A stretch of 64,000 bases of DNA from Roseitranquillus sp963776845 (GCA_963776845.1 CAVZOJ010000003.1:682001-746000), one strand, 5' to 3'; numbered from the stretch's first letter, positions 1 through 9,435 are shown. Made by a program: numbers and translations. The notes: a model not told the origin generated them from the sequence alone.

Positions 1-607
1 CCCGTGAGACCGTCGTCATGTCGTGTGTGATCGTCATGGTCGTCGCACCCATCTCGACGACGACCTCGCGGATCAGGTTGTTGATGATACCCGCCATGAT
101 CGGGTCCAACCCCGCGGTCGGCTCGTCGAAGAAGATGACCTTTGGATCGGCGGCGATCGCCCTCGCAAGGCCCACCCGTTTCTGCATCCCGCCCGAGAGC
201 TCGGCGGGATAGAGATCCGCGACGCTGGGGGCGAGCCCGACGCGGCCAAGCTTCTCGATCGCAACCTCCCGGGCGCGTGTGCGGGGCAGGCGTCCGCGAC
301 CGCGCAAGAGGCGAAACGCGACGTTCTGCCAGACGGTCATCGAGTCGAAGAGGGCGGCGCCCTGGAAGAGCACGCCGATCCCGGCGAGAAATGCCGCGCG
401 TTCGCGTCCAAGCGGGTCGCGACCGCCCACGCGCACGGTCCCGGCGTCAGGGCGAACGAGCCCCATGATCGAGCGGAGCAGCACCGACTTGCCGGCGCCG
501 GACCCGCCGATCACGACGAAACTCTCGCCTTCGGCGACGTCGAGGTCGATGCCCCTCAGGACGAGGTTGCCCTCGAACGACTTGGTCAGGCCGCGTACCT
601 CGATCAT
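1..607 (-). CDS. mlaF: Mla-type ABC transporter ATP-binding protein (3' end cut by window)
   Basis: ATPase of a phospholipid-trafficking (MlaFEDB/Ttg2-type) ABC importer that maintains outer-membrane lipid asymmetry on the cytoplasmic side. Read on the minus strand from ATG at 607, giving 202 residues before the window edge. Visible motifs are Walker A GGSGAGKS (residues 34-41), a Q-loop around residue 82, the signature LSGGMQ (137-142) and Walker B VIFFDE (157-162). The signature reads LSGGMQKRV, typical of the MlaF subfamily. Its start overlaps the stop of the permease gene as ATGA, so the two are translationally coupled. The C-terminus and any mlaD gene lie outside the window. Confidence 0.93.
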   Translation of the reverse strand, partial: MIEVRGLTKSFEGNLVLRGIDLDVAEGESFVVIGGSGAGKSVLLRSIMGLVRPDAGTVRVGGRDPLGRERAAFLAGIGVLFQGAALFDSMTVWQNVAFRLLRGRGRLPRTRAREVAIEKLGRVGLAPSVADLYPAELSGGMQKRVGLARAIAADPKVIFFDEPTAGLDPIMAGIINNLIREVVVEMGATTMTITHDMTTVSR

Positions 608-1377
608 GCCGAGAAGAAGAGCTCGGTCAGGACGTAGTTCGACGCGAGAATCAGGACCGAGGACGAGACGACGGCCCGCGTCGTCGCCCTGCCGACCCCC
701 CTTGCACCGCGGTCCGAGTTCATGCCGTGATAGCACCCCATCAGCGCCACGATGAAGCCGAACACCGCCGCCTTGACCAGACCGGAGACCACGTCCGCAG
801 TCTCCAGAAAATCCAGTGTGTTTCGCATGTAGGCCGCGGCATTGAAGTCGAGGCGAGAGGTTCCGACCAGCCAGCCGCCCATGATGCCGATGACGTCGCC
901 GACTCCAGCGAGCACCGGCAGCGTCAGCGTCGCGGCAAGAACCCGCGGAACGGTGAGGTACTTCATCGGATTGGTCGACAGGGTGACGAGCGCATCGATC
1001 TGCTCGGTCACCCGCATCGTACCGATCTCCGCGGCGATGGCGGCCGCGACGCGACCTGCGACCATCAGCCCGGTCAGGACCGGACCAAGCTCGCGCACCA
1101 TGCCGATCGCGACGATGGACGGCACCACCGATTCTGCGTTGAAGCGCGCGCCACCGGCATAGATCTGCAGCGCCAGCGCACCGCCGGTGAAGAGCGTGGT
1201 CAGTGCGACGACCGGCAGGCTGAACCATCCGATGGCCAGCACCTGCTGTCCGAACTCGCGCAGGTAGAACGGCGGCCGGACGAGGTGCGACAGCGTGGAG
1301 GCGGCAAAGAGCGCGATCTCGCCGAGGCCGGCGAGCAGGCGCAGCGTGGCTGCGCCGAGCGCGATGAGCGACGTCAT
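604..1377 (-). CDS. mlaE: Mla-type ABC transporter permease (MlaE)
   Basis: Inner-membrane permease of the phospholipid ABC transporter, 257 residues, the usual size for MlaE. ATG at 1377 is chosen because it begins a typical MlaE protein and overlaps the alanine racemase stop as ATGA. The same frame stays open upstream but there it only mirrors the racemase gene. The conserved MlaE core AAEIGTMRVTEQIDAL, followed by TNPMKYL and VPRVLA, sits in the middle, with about five hydrophobic segments around it. It lies between alr upstream and mlaF downstream, both joined by 4-base overlaps, so the three genes form one transcript. Confidence 0.94.
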   Translation of the reverse strand: MTSLIALGAATLRLLAGLGEIALFAASTLSHLVRPPFYLREFGQQVLAIGWFSLPVVALTTLFTGGALALQIYAGGARFNAESVVPSIVAIGMVRELGPVLTGLMVAGRVAAAIAAEIGTMRVTEQIDALVTLSTNPMKYLTVPRVLAATLTLPVLAGVGDVIGIMGGWLVGTSRLDFNAAAYMRNTLDFLETADVVSGLVKAAVFGFIVALMGCYHGMNSDRGARGVGRATTRAVVSSSVLILASNYVLTELFFSA

Positions 1378-2408
1378 CCGCTGACGTAGCGGCGGCCGTA
1401 CCGGCGCCCGAGCGACGTCAGGATCTCGTAGCCAATAGTGCCCGCCGCGTCGGCGACCTCGTCGACGGTCTGCTTGGGTCCAAGGATGTCGAGCGTCCCC
1501 GGCACCGTGTCGAGATGCGTGACGTCGACCGTGAGCAGGTCCATCGAGACCCGGCCGACGAGCGGGCAGGGGACGTCGCCGGCCCAGACTTGGGCGCGAT
1601 TGCCCATGGCGCGGATCAGGCCGTCGGCGTAGCCGCCCTGCAGCGTCGCCGTTCGTGTCGGCCCCGGAGCGGTCCAAGCGGCGCCGTAGCCGACGATCTC
1701 CCCCGCGGCGACGTCGCGCACTTGGATCACCGGCAGCGACAGCCGGACCACGGGCCGCGCCTCGGCGAACGGCAGGCCGCCATAGAGGCCAATGCCCGGT
1801 CGCGTCACCTCGAAATGCCAGTCGGGCCCGAGAAGAATGCCCCCCGTCGCCGCGAGCGAGCGCGGCGCGGCCAGGCCTTCGGTCATCTCGCGGAAGGCTT
1901 CGAGCTGCCGCGCGTTCAACGGGTGGTCGAGCTCGTCGGCGCAGGCGAGGTGGCTCATCACCAGCCGCGCGTCCGCCAGCTCGTCCCTCAGCGATGCCCA
2001 CTCCGACGGCTCCATCCCGAGCCGGTTCATCCCGCTGTCGAGCTGGACGCCGAACGGGTGACCGGCGAGGTGGGTCCGGTGCCGCCGCACCTGCTCGCCC
2101 GAGTTGAGCATCGGCACCAGCGCGCTCTCGGCGATGGTCTGCGCGTCGCCTGCCATGTGGCCGCCGAAGACGTTGATCGCCGGGCCCGCGCCGAGGGCCG
2201 ATCGCACCGCGGCACCTTCCTCGGCGGTGGCGACGAAGAACGAGCGGGCGCCCGCCTTGGCGAGCGTCCGCGCCACCTGCGCGACGCCGAGGCCGTAGCC
2301 GTCGGCCTTCACGACGGCGCCCGCCTCGGCGCCCGCGGAAGCTGCGGCGAGCGCGCGCCAGTTGGCGGCGAGTGCGTCGAGGTCGATGGTCAGCGTTCCG
2401 TTGGCCAT
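1374..2408 (-). CDS. alr: Alanine racemase
   Basis: PLP-dependent interconversion of L- and D-alanine for peptidoglycan synthesis in the cytoplasm. The 344-residue length is typical. The PLP lysine is K34 within VVKADGYGLG. The second catalytic region, around the conserved tyrosine, is visible as GYGAAW near residue 240, followed by the C-terminal beta domain with VSMDLLTVD. The gene starts with ATG at 2408 and overlaps mlaE by 4 bases (ATGA), which couples cell-wall D-alanine supply to the Mla transporter genes. Biosynthetic (alr) and catabolic (dadX) racemases cannot be separated from sequence alone, but no D-amino-acid dehydrogenase gene is adjacent. Confidence 0.94.
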   Translation of the reverse strand: MANGTLTIDLDALAANWRALAAASAGAEAGAVVKADGYGLGVAQVARTLAKAGARSFFVATAEEGAAVRSALGAGPAINVFGGHMAGDAQTIAESALVPMLNSGEQVRRHRTHLAGHPFGVQLDSGMNRLGMEPSEWASLRDELADARLVMSHLACADELDHPLNARQLEAFREMTEGLAAPRSLAATGGILLGPDWHFEVTRPGIGLYGGLPFAEARPVVRLSLPVIQVRDVAAGEIVGYGAAWTAPGPTRTATLQGGYADGLIRAMGNRAQVWAGDVPCPLVGRVSMDLLTVDVTHLDTVPGTLDILGPKQTVDEVADAAGTIGYEILTSLGRRYGRRYVSG

Positions 2409-2456
2409 GCGGCGCTTTTCCGCGCCGCGCCGGCCCGGGTCAAGGCCGCCTGGCGA

Positions 2457-3141
2457 TCAGCGCTGCCATCGGGCCCGGAATCCCAGCGCCAGAAGCGCGA
2501 TCGCACCGCCCGCCGCCAGCACGCTGACGAGCGGCAGCGCCAGCCCGTTCGCCGCCACGATGCCCAGCAGCGCCCATGCGACGGCCACCGCGTATGCGGG
2601 CTCGGGGCGCAACCCCAGGATCGCCGCCGCCAGCGCCAGCGTCCACGCCAGCGTCGCTGCCGCCGCGGTCACCGGCCCGGCCAGACCGTAGCCGGCGAGC
2701 AGCAGGCCCGTCGACACGCCCGTCGCCGCGGTCAACCAGCCGGCGAAGAGGCCGATCGGGCGCCGCGGCCCACCAGCGGTCCGCCACCGGCGCACGGACG
2801 AAAGACAGGACCGCCGCCGCCAGCATGATGGCAAGCAGCGCGGTCGCCGCGATCGGGCTTCGCAGCGCGACGGGCAGCCAGGCAGCGCCGACGCCGAGCG
2901 CGACGATCATTGGCAGGCGCGTCCGGTCCCAGTCGGGCTCCGCGTCGCGCCTCAGCAGGCCAAAGCCCGCATGCGCGAGCAGCCAGAGGTAGATCACCCC
3001 CCAGATCGAGAACGCCCAGCCGGCCGGCTGCACCGGCGGATCATCCTGCGGTACCGGAAAGTCCGTGGGATCGAATCCTCCGAAGCCTCCGGTCGCGAGC
3101 GGCGAGGCGGCGAAGGCGATCGCCGCCGCCATGACCACCAC
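2457..3141 (-). pseudogene. TspO/MBR-like tryptophan-rich membrane protein, one frameshift
   Basis: Integral membrane protein resembling the larger TspO/MBR-related (tryptophan-rich sensory) proteins found next to serS in Rhodobacteraceae. The N-terminal part has the motif PAGWAFSIWGVIYLWLL, and alternating hydrophobic segments follow. The frame breaks at the G-run at 2758-2760. Removing one base there joins RWWAAAP to IGLFAGWLTAATG and gives one product of about 227 residues ending at 2457. The start is uncertain: GTG at 3141 or ATG at 3132, both just downstream of the serS stop. Both halves look well conserved, so a recent mutation or a sequence error is likelier than decay. The ligand is unknown. 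Confidence 0.78.
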
Positions 3142-3168
3142 CGCGCGTCCGCGGGCGCCATCGACGCG

Positions 3169-4467
3169 TCATTCGAGCACCCCGTCCGCGGTGATCCGCG
3201 TCTTGCCGCCCAGGAACGGGTGCAGCGCCTGCGGCAACGAGACCGACCCGTCCTCGCGCTGGCCGTTCTCCAGCACCGCGATCAGCGTCCGGCCGACGGC
3301 GAGGCCGGACCCGTTCAGGGTGTGGACGAACTCCGGCCGCCCGCCGCCCGCCGGGCGGAAGCGCGCGTTCATGCGCCGCGCCTGCCAGTCGCCGCAATAG
3401 CTGACCGAGCTTATCTCGCGGTACCTGTCCTGCCCCGGCAGCCAGACCTCGATGTCGTGGGTGATCCTCGCGCCGTCGCCCATGTCTCCGGTGCAGAGGA
3501 TCACCGTACGATACGAAAGTCCCAGCCGGTCAAGGATGCCCTCGGCGCACCTGGTCATCCGCTCGTGCTCCTCCAGCCCCGCTCCGGGGTGGACGACCGA
3601 GACCATCTCGACCTTCTCGAACTGATGCTGGCGAAGCATCCCGGCGGTGTCCTTGCCGGCGCTGCCCGCCTCGGAGCGGAAGCACTGGGTGTGGGCGCAG
3701 TAGCGGCGGGGCAGGTAGCTCTCGTCGATGACATGGCCGGCGGCGATGTTGGTCAGCGTCACCTCGGCGGTCGGCACCAGCCACATCCCCTCGCGGGTCT
3801 GGTAGCTGTCCTCGCCGAACTTCGGCAACTGGCCGGTGCCGACCATCGCCTCGTCGCGCACGAGCACAGGCGTCCAAGCCTCCGTCAGGCCGTTCTCGGT
3901 CGTATGGACCTCCAGCATGAACTGCGCGAGCGCCCGCTGCAGCCGCGCGATCGCGCCCGAGAGCAGCACGAAGCGGCTGCCGGACAGCTTGGCTGCGGTC
4001 TCGAAGTCCATCCCGGCCTGCGCCGCAGCGAGCTCGTAGTGCTCCTTCGGAGGAAAGCCGAACTGCGGCGGGTCGCCGACCCGGCGGATTTCGACGTTGT
4101 CGTCTTCATCCGCCCCGTCTGGAACCTGCTCAAGCGGCAAGTTCGGCAGCCGGAGCATCTCCTCGCGCAACTTCACGTCGGCGTTGCGCGCGGTTTCCTC
4201 CAGCGCCGCGATCTGGTCCTTCTTCTCGGCGACCAGCGCCCGGAGCCGCTGAAACTCCGCCTCGTCGCCACGGCCCTTGGCGGCGCCGACCTCCTTCGAG
4301 GCCGCGTTCCGCTCTGCCAAGGCTGTCTCCACCGCGGTCACGGCTGCCCGCCGCTCGGCATCGATCGACAGCAGACGCTCGGCCGTCCCGGAATAGGAGG
4401 CGTCGCGCCGGGCAAGAGCTGCATCGAAGGCTGCCGGATCGTCGCGGATGGCGCGGATGTCGTGCAT
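3169..4467 (-). CDS. serS: Seryl-tRNA synthetase
   Basis: Class II aminoacyl-tRNA synthetase charging tRNA-Ser, 432 residues. The N-terminal 110 or so residues form the charged helical arm that contacts the tRNA. Motif 2 appears as FRSEAGSAGKDTAGMLRQHQ and motif 3 as NGSGLAVGRTLIAVLENGQ near the C-terminus. ATG at 4467 begins MHDIRAIRDDP, the usual SerS start, and has a strong GGAGGG ribosome site 8 bases upstream. The frame remains open for a further 270 codons upstream, but that stretch is out of frame with the protease gene and is not a real extension. Confidence 0.97.
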   Translation of the reverse strand: MHDIRAIRDDPAAFDAALARRDASYSGTAERLLSIDAERRAAVTAVETALAERNAASKEVGAAKGRGDEAEFQRLRALVAEKKDQIAALEETARNADVKLREEMLRLPNLPLEQVPDGADEDDNVEIRRVGDPPQFGFPPKEHYELAAAQAGMDFETAAKLSGSRFVLLSGAIARLQRALAQFMLEVHTTENGLTEAWTPVLVRDEAMVGTGQLPKFGEDSYQTREGMWLVPTAEVTLTNIAAGHVIDESYLPRRYCAHTQCFRSEAGSAGKDTAGMLRQHQFEKVEMVSVVHPGAGLEEHERMTRCAEGILDRLGLSYRTVILCTGDMGDGARITHDIEVWLPGQDRYREISSVSYCGDWQARRMNARFRPAGGGRPEFVHTLNGSGLAVGRTLIAVLENGQREDGSVSLPQALHPFLGGKTRITADGVLE

Positions 4468-4535
4468 GTCGGACCCTCCAGAGGGGATTTCGGCCCCAGA
4501 TGCCGAAAGTTCGCGCCCTTTTGAAGGGCAAAGCG

Positions 4536-5273
4536 TCAGGGCACCTTCCGGCCCGCCATCTCGAACAGCACGTCCGGTACGCGCACGGCGAAGCTGCGAA
4601 AGCCACCGTCGCCCCTGTTGCGCGCAACCGCGACGGCGACGACCTCCCATCCGTTCTCTTTGCGGCGCAATACCGGGGCGCCGGAGTTGCCGCCCTCGAC
4701 GCCGCAGGTCATCCCCAGGACATTCTCGTCCAGACCGATGGCGATGCAGGGCCCCGCACGTGCCAGCGCCCCGCTGCGTCGATTGCTGTAGGCGAGGATC
4801 TCCACGTCGTCGGCGAACGTCGGCATCTCGGCGAGAGCCAGAGGCTCGATCATGTCGGCCGGTATCGGCGCATCGAGCTCGACGAGCGCCACGTCGGTGT
4901 CCAGGTGCTGCAACCCGGAGCGCCCCCTGACGTACTCCGGGTGGATGTGAAGCGCGCGCCCGGTGCGGTGAGCCGCGTAGTCGCCGAGATACCAGCCTGC
5001 GACGAAGTGAACCTGCTCGGGGTCGTCCGGGCGCAGCGCTCGTGTGGGGACGCAATGCGCCGCGGTCAGCACGAGGTCGGCTGCGATGAGCGTACCCGTG
5101 CAGGTGCCGCGAGTATTGAAGCCGCCGACATTGACGCGGCCGATCGCTAGCCATGCTGCATGCTCCTCCGCCGACAGCGGCGTCGAGTCCTGCGCCGCCC
5201 CACCGGTGGGGGCGAGGAGTGCGAGGGCAGCCGCCGCGATGCGTGTCGCCCTGTCCAGAAACCCCTCGGCCAT
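4536..5273 (-). CDS. Secreted trypsin-like serine peptidase (S1 family)
   Basis: Predicted periplasmic or secreted S1-type endopeptidase of 245 residues. A signal peptide (hydrophobic AAAALALLAP, cleavage after GGAAQ) is followed by a catalytic triad visible as H73 in LTAAHC, D127 in DTDVAL and S197 in GGNSGAP. Two cysteine pairs could form disulfides. ATG at 5273 has an excellent GGGAGGTGG ribosome site. No PDZ domain is present, so it is not DegP-like. The substrate is unknown. It lies upstream of serS on the same strand with a 68-base gap and is divergent from yajC. Confidence 0.88.
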   Translation of the reverse strand: MAEGFLDRATRIAAAALALLAPTGGAAQDSTPLSAEEHAAWLAIGRVNVGGFNTRGTCTGTLIAADLVLTAAHCVPTRALRPDDPEQVHFVAGWYLGDYAAHRTGRALHIHPEYVRGRSGLQHLDTDVALVELDAPIPADMIEPLALAEMPTFADDVEILAYSNRRSGALARAGPCIAIGLDENVLGMTCGVEGGNSGAPVLRRKENGWEVVAVAVARNRGDGGFRSFAVRVPDVLFEMAGRKVP

Positions 5274-5432
5274 GCAACTCCACCTCCCTTGCCTTCGACG
5301 CCCGACCTCATGACGCAAGGTCGCCCGCCTGTGAACCGGCGGCGGCGATGCTGGACAACGGAGGCGCCAGTCCATAGGTTCTGCGCCGCAATCCGTGGGG
5401 GCTCCAGCCCCGCCGACAACAGGGACTAGCCG

Positions 5433-5753
5433 ATGTTCGTGACGCCAGCCTTCGCCCAGGGGGCCCCCGGGGCCGGAGGGGCCATTGCCTCCTTCGTCCC
5501 GCTGATCCTGATCTTCGCGATCATGTACTTCCTGCTGATCCGTCCGCAGCAAAAGCGGGTCAAGGATCACCAGAAGATGGTCGAGGCGCTGCGCCGGGGT
5601 GATCAGATCGTGACCCAGGGTGGCGTCATCGGCAAGGTCTCCAAGGTCAAGGAGGACGGCGAGCTCGAGGTCGAGATCGCCGAGGGCGTGCGCGTCCGCG
5701 TCGTCCGCTCGACCGTGGCGCAGGTGCTGAACAAGACCGAACCGGCCACCTAA
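5433..5753 (+). CDS. yajC: Preprotein translocase subunit YajC
   Basis: Small inner-membrane partner of SecD-SecF in Sec-dependent protein export; 106 residues. It has a single transmembrane helix (residues about 18-38), then the family motif RPQQKRVKDHQKMVEAL and a beta-rich cytoplasmic tail with GDQIVTQGGVIGKV. It is the first gene of the yajC-secD-secF run, with secD starting one base after its stop codon. Confidence 0.96.
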   Translation: MFVTPAFAQGAPGAGGAIASFVPLILIFAIMYFLLIRPQQKRVKDHQKMVEALRRGDQIVTQGGVIGKVSKVKEDGELEVEIAEGVRVRVVRSTVAQVLNKTEPAT

Positions 5754-5754
5754 G

Positions 5755-7416
5755 ATGCTCGAGTTTCCCCTCTGGAAGCGGGTCGTCATCTGGGGACTCG
5801 TGGCCGTCGGGCTCATCACGGCGCTGCCGAACCTGTTCTACGGGCGGGTCGAGACGCACAACGACGCGGTCCAAGCGATCGAAGTGCAGGGCGCCACGCC
5901 GGAGCGGCTGGCCGAGGCATCGCACTGGCCCGACTGGATGCCGTCGGGACTCGTCAATCTCGGCCTCGACCTCCGCGGCGGAGCGCACCTTCTCGCCGAG
6001 GTCCAGGTCGAGGACGTCTACGCCGACCGGATCGACAATTACTGGCCCGAGGTGCGCGACGCGCTACGCGACGAGCGCGGCGCGGTCGGCACGATCCGCC
6101 GCCAGCCCTCGCCCCCGGACGAACTTCGCGTCCAGCTGAGCAATCCCGAGGGCATGTCCCGCGCGCTCGAAGTCGTGCGGGAACTCTCCCGTCCTATCGT
6201 GTCGATGACGGGCGTCGGCGGCAGCGACATCGAGGTGTCCGGCGACGGCGCCGATCTCGTCGTTGCGCTGTCCGAGGCCGAGCGGCAGGCTACCGACGAC
6301 CGGACCGTCCGCCAGAGCCTCGAGATCATCCGCCGGCGCATCGACGAGGTCGGCACGCGGGAGCCGACGATCCAGCGTCAGGGCGCAGACCGCATCCTGA
6401 TCCAGGTTCCGGGCGTCGGCTCCGCGGCGGAGCTGAAGGAACTGATCGGCACGACCGCGCGCCTCACGTTCAACCCTGTCATCTCGCGAACCTCCAACGC
6501 CGACGAGGATCCCGGGGGCCGCAACGTCGTGTATCCCTCGCTCAACGAGCCCGGCACGTACTACGTGCTCGAGCCATCGCCCGTCGTCACGGGCGAGGAG
6601 CTGGTGGATGCGCAGCCGTCGTTCGACCAGAACGGCCGGCCGGCGGTCAACTTCCGCTTCAATCCGTCCGGCGCCCGCAAGTTCGGCGACTACACCGCGG
6701 AGAACATCGGCTCGCCCTTCGCCATCGTCCTCGACGAGGAGGTGATCTCCGCGCCCGTCATCCAGAGCCATATCGCTGGCGGCTCCGGGATCATCACCGG
6801 CAACTTCACGGTCGAGGAATCGACCGACCTCGCCGTGCTCTTGCGCGCCGGCGCCCTGCCGGCCGAACTCGTCTTCCTGGAAGAGCGGACGATCGGGCCC
6901 GAGCTGGGGCAGGACAGCATCGAGGCGGGCCGGCTGGCCTGTCTCGTCGCCCTCGCGGCCCTGCTCGTGCTGATGGCCGCCTCCTACGGCCTCTTCGGAA
7001 TGATCGCCAACGTTGCGCTCCTTCTGAACATCGCGCTGATCTTCGCCATCCTGTCGGCGATCGGGGCGACGCTGACGCTGCCCGGCATCGCGGGGATCGT
7101 GTTGACAATCGGCATGGCGGTCGACGCCAACGTGCTCGTGTTCGAGCGGATCCGGGAGGAGATGCGCACCGCGCGCGGTCCGGCCCGGGCGATCGAGCTC
7201 GGCTACCAGAAGGCGCTCTCGGCGATCCTCGACGCGAACGTCACGACCTTCCTGATCGCGATGATCCTGTTCTTCCTCGGCTCCGGCCCGGTGCGCGGCT
7301 TCGCCGTGACACTCGGCATCGGCATCATCACGTCGGTCTTCACCGCCATCTACGTCACGCGCGTCATCATCGTGATGTGGTTCGAGCGGCGCCGCCCCAA
7401 AACGATCGAGGTCTGA
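5755..7416 (+). CDS. secD: Protein translocase subunit SecD
   Basis: Proton-driven helper of the SecYEG translocon that pulls exported proteins into the periplasm; 553 residues. An N-terminal transmembrane helix is followed by LGLDLRGGAHLLAEV, the hallmark of SecD, then a large periplasmic domain and five C-terminal helices with the conserved GMAVDANVLVFERIREE segment. The gene starts one base after yajC and is followed by secF after 5 bases, forming a single operon. Confidence 0.97.
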   Translation: MLEFPLWKRVVIWGLVAVGLITALPNLFYGRVETHNDAVQAIEVQGATPERLAEASHWPDWMPSGLVNLGLDLRGGAHLLAEVQVEDVYADRIDNYWPEVRDALRDERGAVGTIRRQPSPPDELRVQLSNPEGMSRALEVVRELSRPIVSMTGVGGSDIEVSGDGADLVVALSEAERQATDDRTVRQSLEIIRRRIDEVGTREPTIQRQGADRILIQVPGVGSAAELKELIGTTARLTFNPVISRTSNADEDPGGRNVVYPSLNEPGTYYVLEPSPVVTGEELVDAQPSFDQNGRPAVNFRFNPSGARKFGDYTAENIGSPFAIVLDEEVISAPVIQSHIAGGSGIITGNFTVEESTDLAVLLRAGALPAELVFLEERTIGPELGQDSIEAGRLACLVALAALLVLMAASYGLFGMIANVALLLNIALIFAILSAIGATLTLPGIAGIVLTIGMAVDANVLVFERIREEMRTARGPARAIELGYQKALSAILDANVTTFLIAMILFFLGSGPVRGFAVTLGIGIITSVFTAIYVTRVIIVMWFERRRPKTIEV

Positions 7417-7421
7417 TCGCC

Positions 7422-8390
7422 ATGCGCCTCAAGCTCGTCCCCGAGAACACCAGCATCGACTTCTTCCGCTATGCCGGGCTCACCTTCGGCATTTCTGGCG
7501 TCGCGATGGCCCTGGCGCTGATCCTGTGGCTCGTCATGGGCCTCAATTTCGGCATCGACTTCCGCGGCGGCACCACGATCCGCACCGTCAGCGCCGAGGC
7601 GGTCGACGTGGGGACCTATCGCCAGGCGCTCCAGCCGCTCGAGCTCGGCGACGTCTCGATCACCGAGGTCTTCGACCCGACATTCGGCGCCGACGAACAT
7701 GTCGCCATGATCCGCGTCCAGGCGCAGGAGGGGCAGGAGAGCGTCTCGGCCGAGACGGTGGAGGCCATCCGCACCGAGCTTGCGACCGTGGCGCCGGACA
7801 TCGCGTTCCGTTCGGTCGAGTCGGTCGGACCGAAGGTGAGCGGCGAGCTCGTGCGCTCGGCGGTGATCGCGGTGATCACCTCCCTCGGTCTGATCATGAT
7901 CTACATCTGGCTCCGGTTCGAGTGGCAGTTCGCGATCGGCGCGGTCGCCGCGCTGTTCCACGACGTGCTGCTGACGATCGGCGTCTTCGCGGCTCTGCAG
8001 ATCCGGTTCGACCTCGCCACGATCGCCGCGCTGCTGACGATCATCGGCTACTCGATCAACGACACGGTCGTGATCTTCGACCGGGTGCGGGAGAACCTCC
8101 GAAAGTACAAGCAGCGACCCTTGCGCGATGTGATGAACCTCTCGGTCAACGAGACATTGTCGCGGACCGTGATGACCAGCGGCACGACGCTGGTGGCGCT
8201 CCTGGCGCTGCTGATCTTTGGCGGCGACGTCATTCGCGGCTTCGTCTTCGCCATCTTCTTCGGCGTCATCGTCGGCACGTACTCGTCGGTCTACGTGGCG
8301 AAGAACATCGTGCTGATGCTGGGGGTCAAGCGCGACTGGTCGAAGCCCGACAAGACCGAGGGCAACCAGTTCGCCAAGGTCGATGCCTGA
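7422..8390 (+). CDS. secF: Protein translocase subunit SecF
   Basis: Partner of SecD, 322 residues with six predicted transmembrane helices. Visible hallmarks are LNFGIDFRGGTTI near the N-terminus and the IGYSINDTVVIFDRVRENL segment in the membrane domain. ATG at 7422 (MRLKLVPENT) is chosen; the frame opens earlier, but only inside secD. It is followed 36 bases later by the Mth938-like gene, an arrangement common to Rhodobacteraceae. Confidence 0.96.
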   Translation: MRLKLVPENTSIDFFRYAGLTFGISGVAMALALILWLVMGLNFGIDFRGGTTIRTVSAEAVDVGTYRQALQPLELGDVSITEVFDPTFGADEHVAMIRVQAQEGQESVSAETVEAIRTELATVAPDIAFRSVESVGPKVSGELVRSAVIAVITSLGLIMIYIWLRFEWQFAIGAVAALFHDVLLTIGVFAALQIRFDLATIAALLTIIGYSINDTVVIFDRVRENLRKYKQRPLRDVMNLSVNETLSRTVMTSGTTLVALLALLIFGGDVIRGFVFAIFFGVIVGTYSSVYVAKNIVLMLGVKRDWSKPDKTEGNQFAKVDA

Positions 8391-8426
8391 CTTGTCCGGC
8401 CGGCGCGACGGACCTAGATTCGCGCC

Positions 8427-8780
8427 ATGCAACTGAACGAAGTCACCTATCCCGGCGGGCTTCCGATCGAGGGCTACGGCCCCGGCTTCTTTCGCGTCGC
8501 CGGCGCACCGCGGCCGGCGCCCATCGCGGTGATGCCATCGGGCCTCGTCGAATGGTCGGGCTACGACGACCCGGAGCCGCTGCTCGCCGGCGCCGATGAC
8601 GTCGACATCCTCTTCGTCGGCACGGGACCGGAGATCGCGAACCCACCGTCGTCGTTCCGCACTGCTCTCGAAGAGGCGGGCATCGGCGTCGAGATCGCGG
8701 CCTCCCCGGCGGCGTGCCGCACCTACAACGTGCTGCTGGGCGAGGGGCGACGGGTCGGGATCGCGCTCCTCCCTGTCTGA
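8427..8780 (+). CDS. Mth938-like domain protein (DUF498/DUF598)
   Basis: Small cytoplasmic protein of 117 residues that matches the Mth938-like family, whose biochemical role in bacteria is not established. Recognisable elements are the N-terminal YGPGFFRV, the central DILFVGTGPE and the C-terminal RTYNVLLGEGRRVGIALLPV. It sits between secF and ccmA on the same strand. The same gene occurs at this position in Rhodobacter, which suggests co-transcription with the ccm genes but says nothing firm about function. Confidence 0.88.
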   Translation: MQLNEVTYPGGLPIEGYGPGFFRVAGAPRPAPIAVMPSGLVEWSGYDDPEPLLAGADDVDILFVGTGPEIANPPSSFRTALEEAGIGVEIAASPAACRTYNVLLGEGRRVGIALLPV

Positions 8781-8823
8781 TCTGTGCTGGTCGCCGGGCC
8801 GCGGCACGGATAGTCCCCGACGC

Positions 8824-9435
8824 ATGGACCTCGTCGTCGAAGACCTGACCTGCGCGCGCGGCGGCCTCCCGGTGATCGAGCGCGTTTCGTTCCGCGTGCC
8901 TGCCGGCAGTGCCCTCGTGCTGCGCGGGCCGAACGGATCCGGCAAGACGACCCTGCTGCGCACGCTCGCCGGGCTGCAGCCGCCGGTCGCCGGCTCCGTC
9001 TCTCCCGGTCCCGATGCATGTGCCTATGCGGCGCATGCCGATGCGGTGAAGGCGACGCTGACAGTGGCCGAGAACCTGCAGTTCTGGGCGGCGATACACG
9101 GTCGGACGAACGTGGCCGAGGCGCTCTCGTCGTTCGATCTGGAGCGTCTTGCCGATCTGCCGGCCCTGCACCTTTCGGCGGGGCAGCGCCGGCGTCTCGG
9201 ACTTGCGCGGCTCGCAGTCGCCGGGCGGCCGGTCTGGGTCCTCGACGAGCCGACCGTCTCGCTCGACGCGGCCTCGGTCGACCGCTTCGTCCAGGTCGTT
9301 CGTGCGCATCTCCGCGACGGCGGAGCGGCCGTCGTCGCAACGCATGTCGATCTGGGTCTCGAGGCCGGCGCGCTCGACATCCGGCAGTTCGCGGCGCGCG
9401 CCCCGATCGACGACTTCGACGCGGCGTTCGCGTGA
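8824..9435 (+). CDS. ccmA: Cytochrome c maturation ATP-binding protein CcmA
   Basis: ATPase of the CcmABCD complex, which releases haem-loaded CcmE during c-type cytochrome assembly; 203 residues. Walker A is GPNGSGKTT (about residues 37-45), the signature is LSAGQRRRLGLARL and Walker B is VWVLDEPT. ATG at 8824 gives the standard CcmA start MDLVVEDLTC. The stop overlaps the GTG start of ccmB. It corresponds to helA of Rhodobacter. Confidence 0.95.
   Translation: MDLVVEDLTCARGGLPVIERVSFRVPAGSALVLRGPNGSGKTTLLRTLAGLQPPVAGSVSPGPDACAYAAHADAVKATLTVAENLQFWAAIHGRTNVAEALSSFDLERLADLPALHLSAGQRRRLGLARLAVAGRPVWVLDEPTVSLDAASVDRFVQVVRAHLRDGGAAVVATHVDLGLEAGALDIRQFAARAPIDDFDAAFA

Noticed and set aside
3169..5283. 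A single 704-codon SerS-protease fusion
   Set aside because: The frame is open through both regions, but the protease is encoded in a different frame with its own start and ribosome site, and SerS starts normally at 4467.
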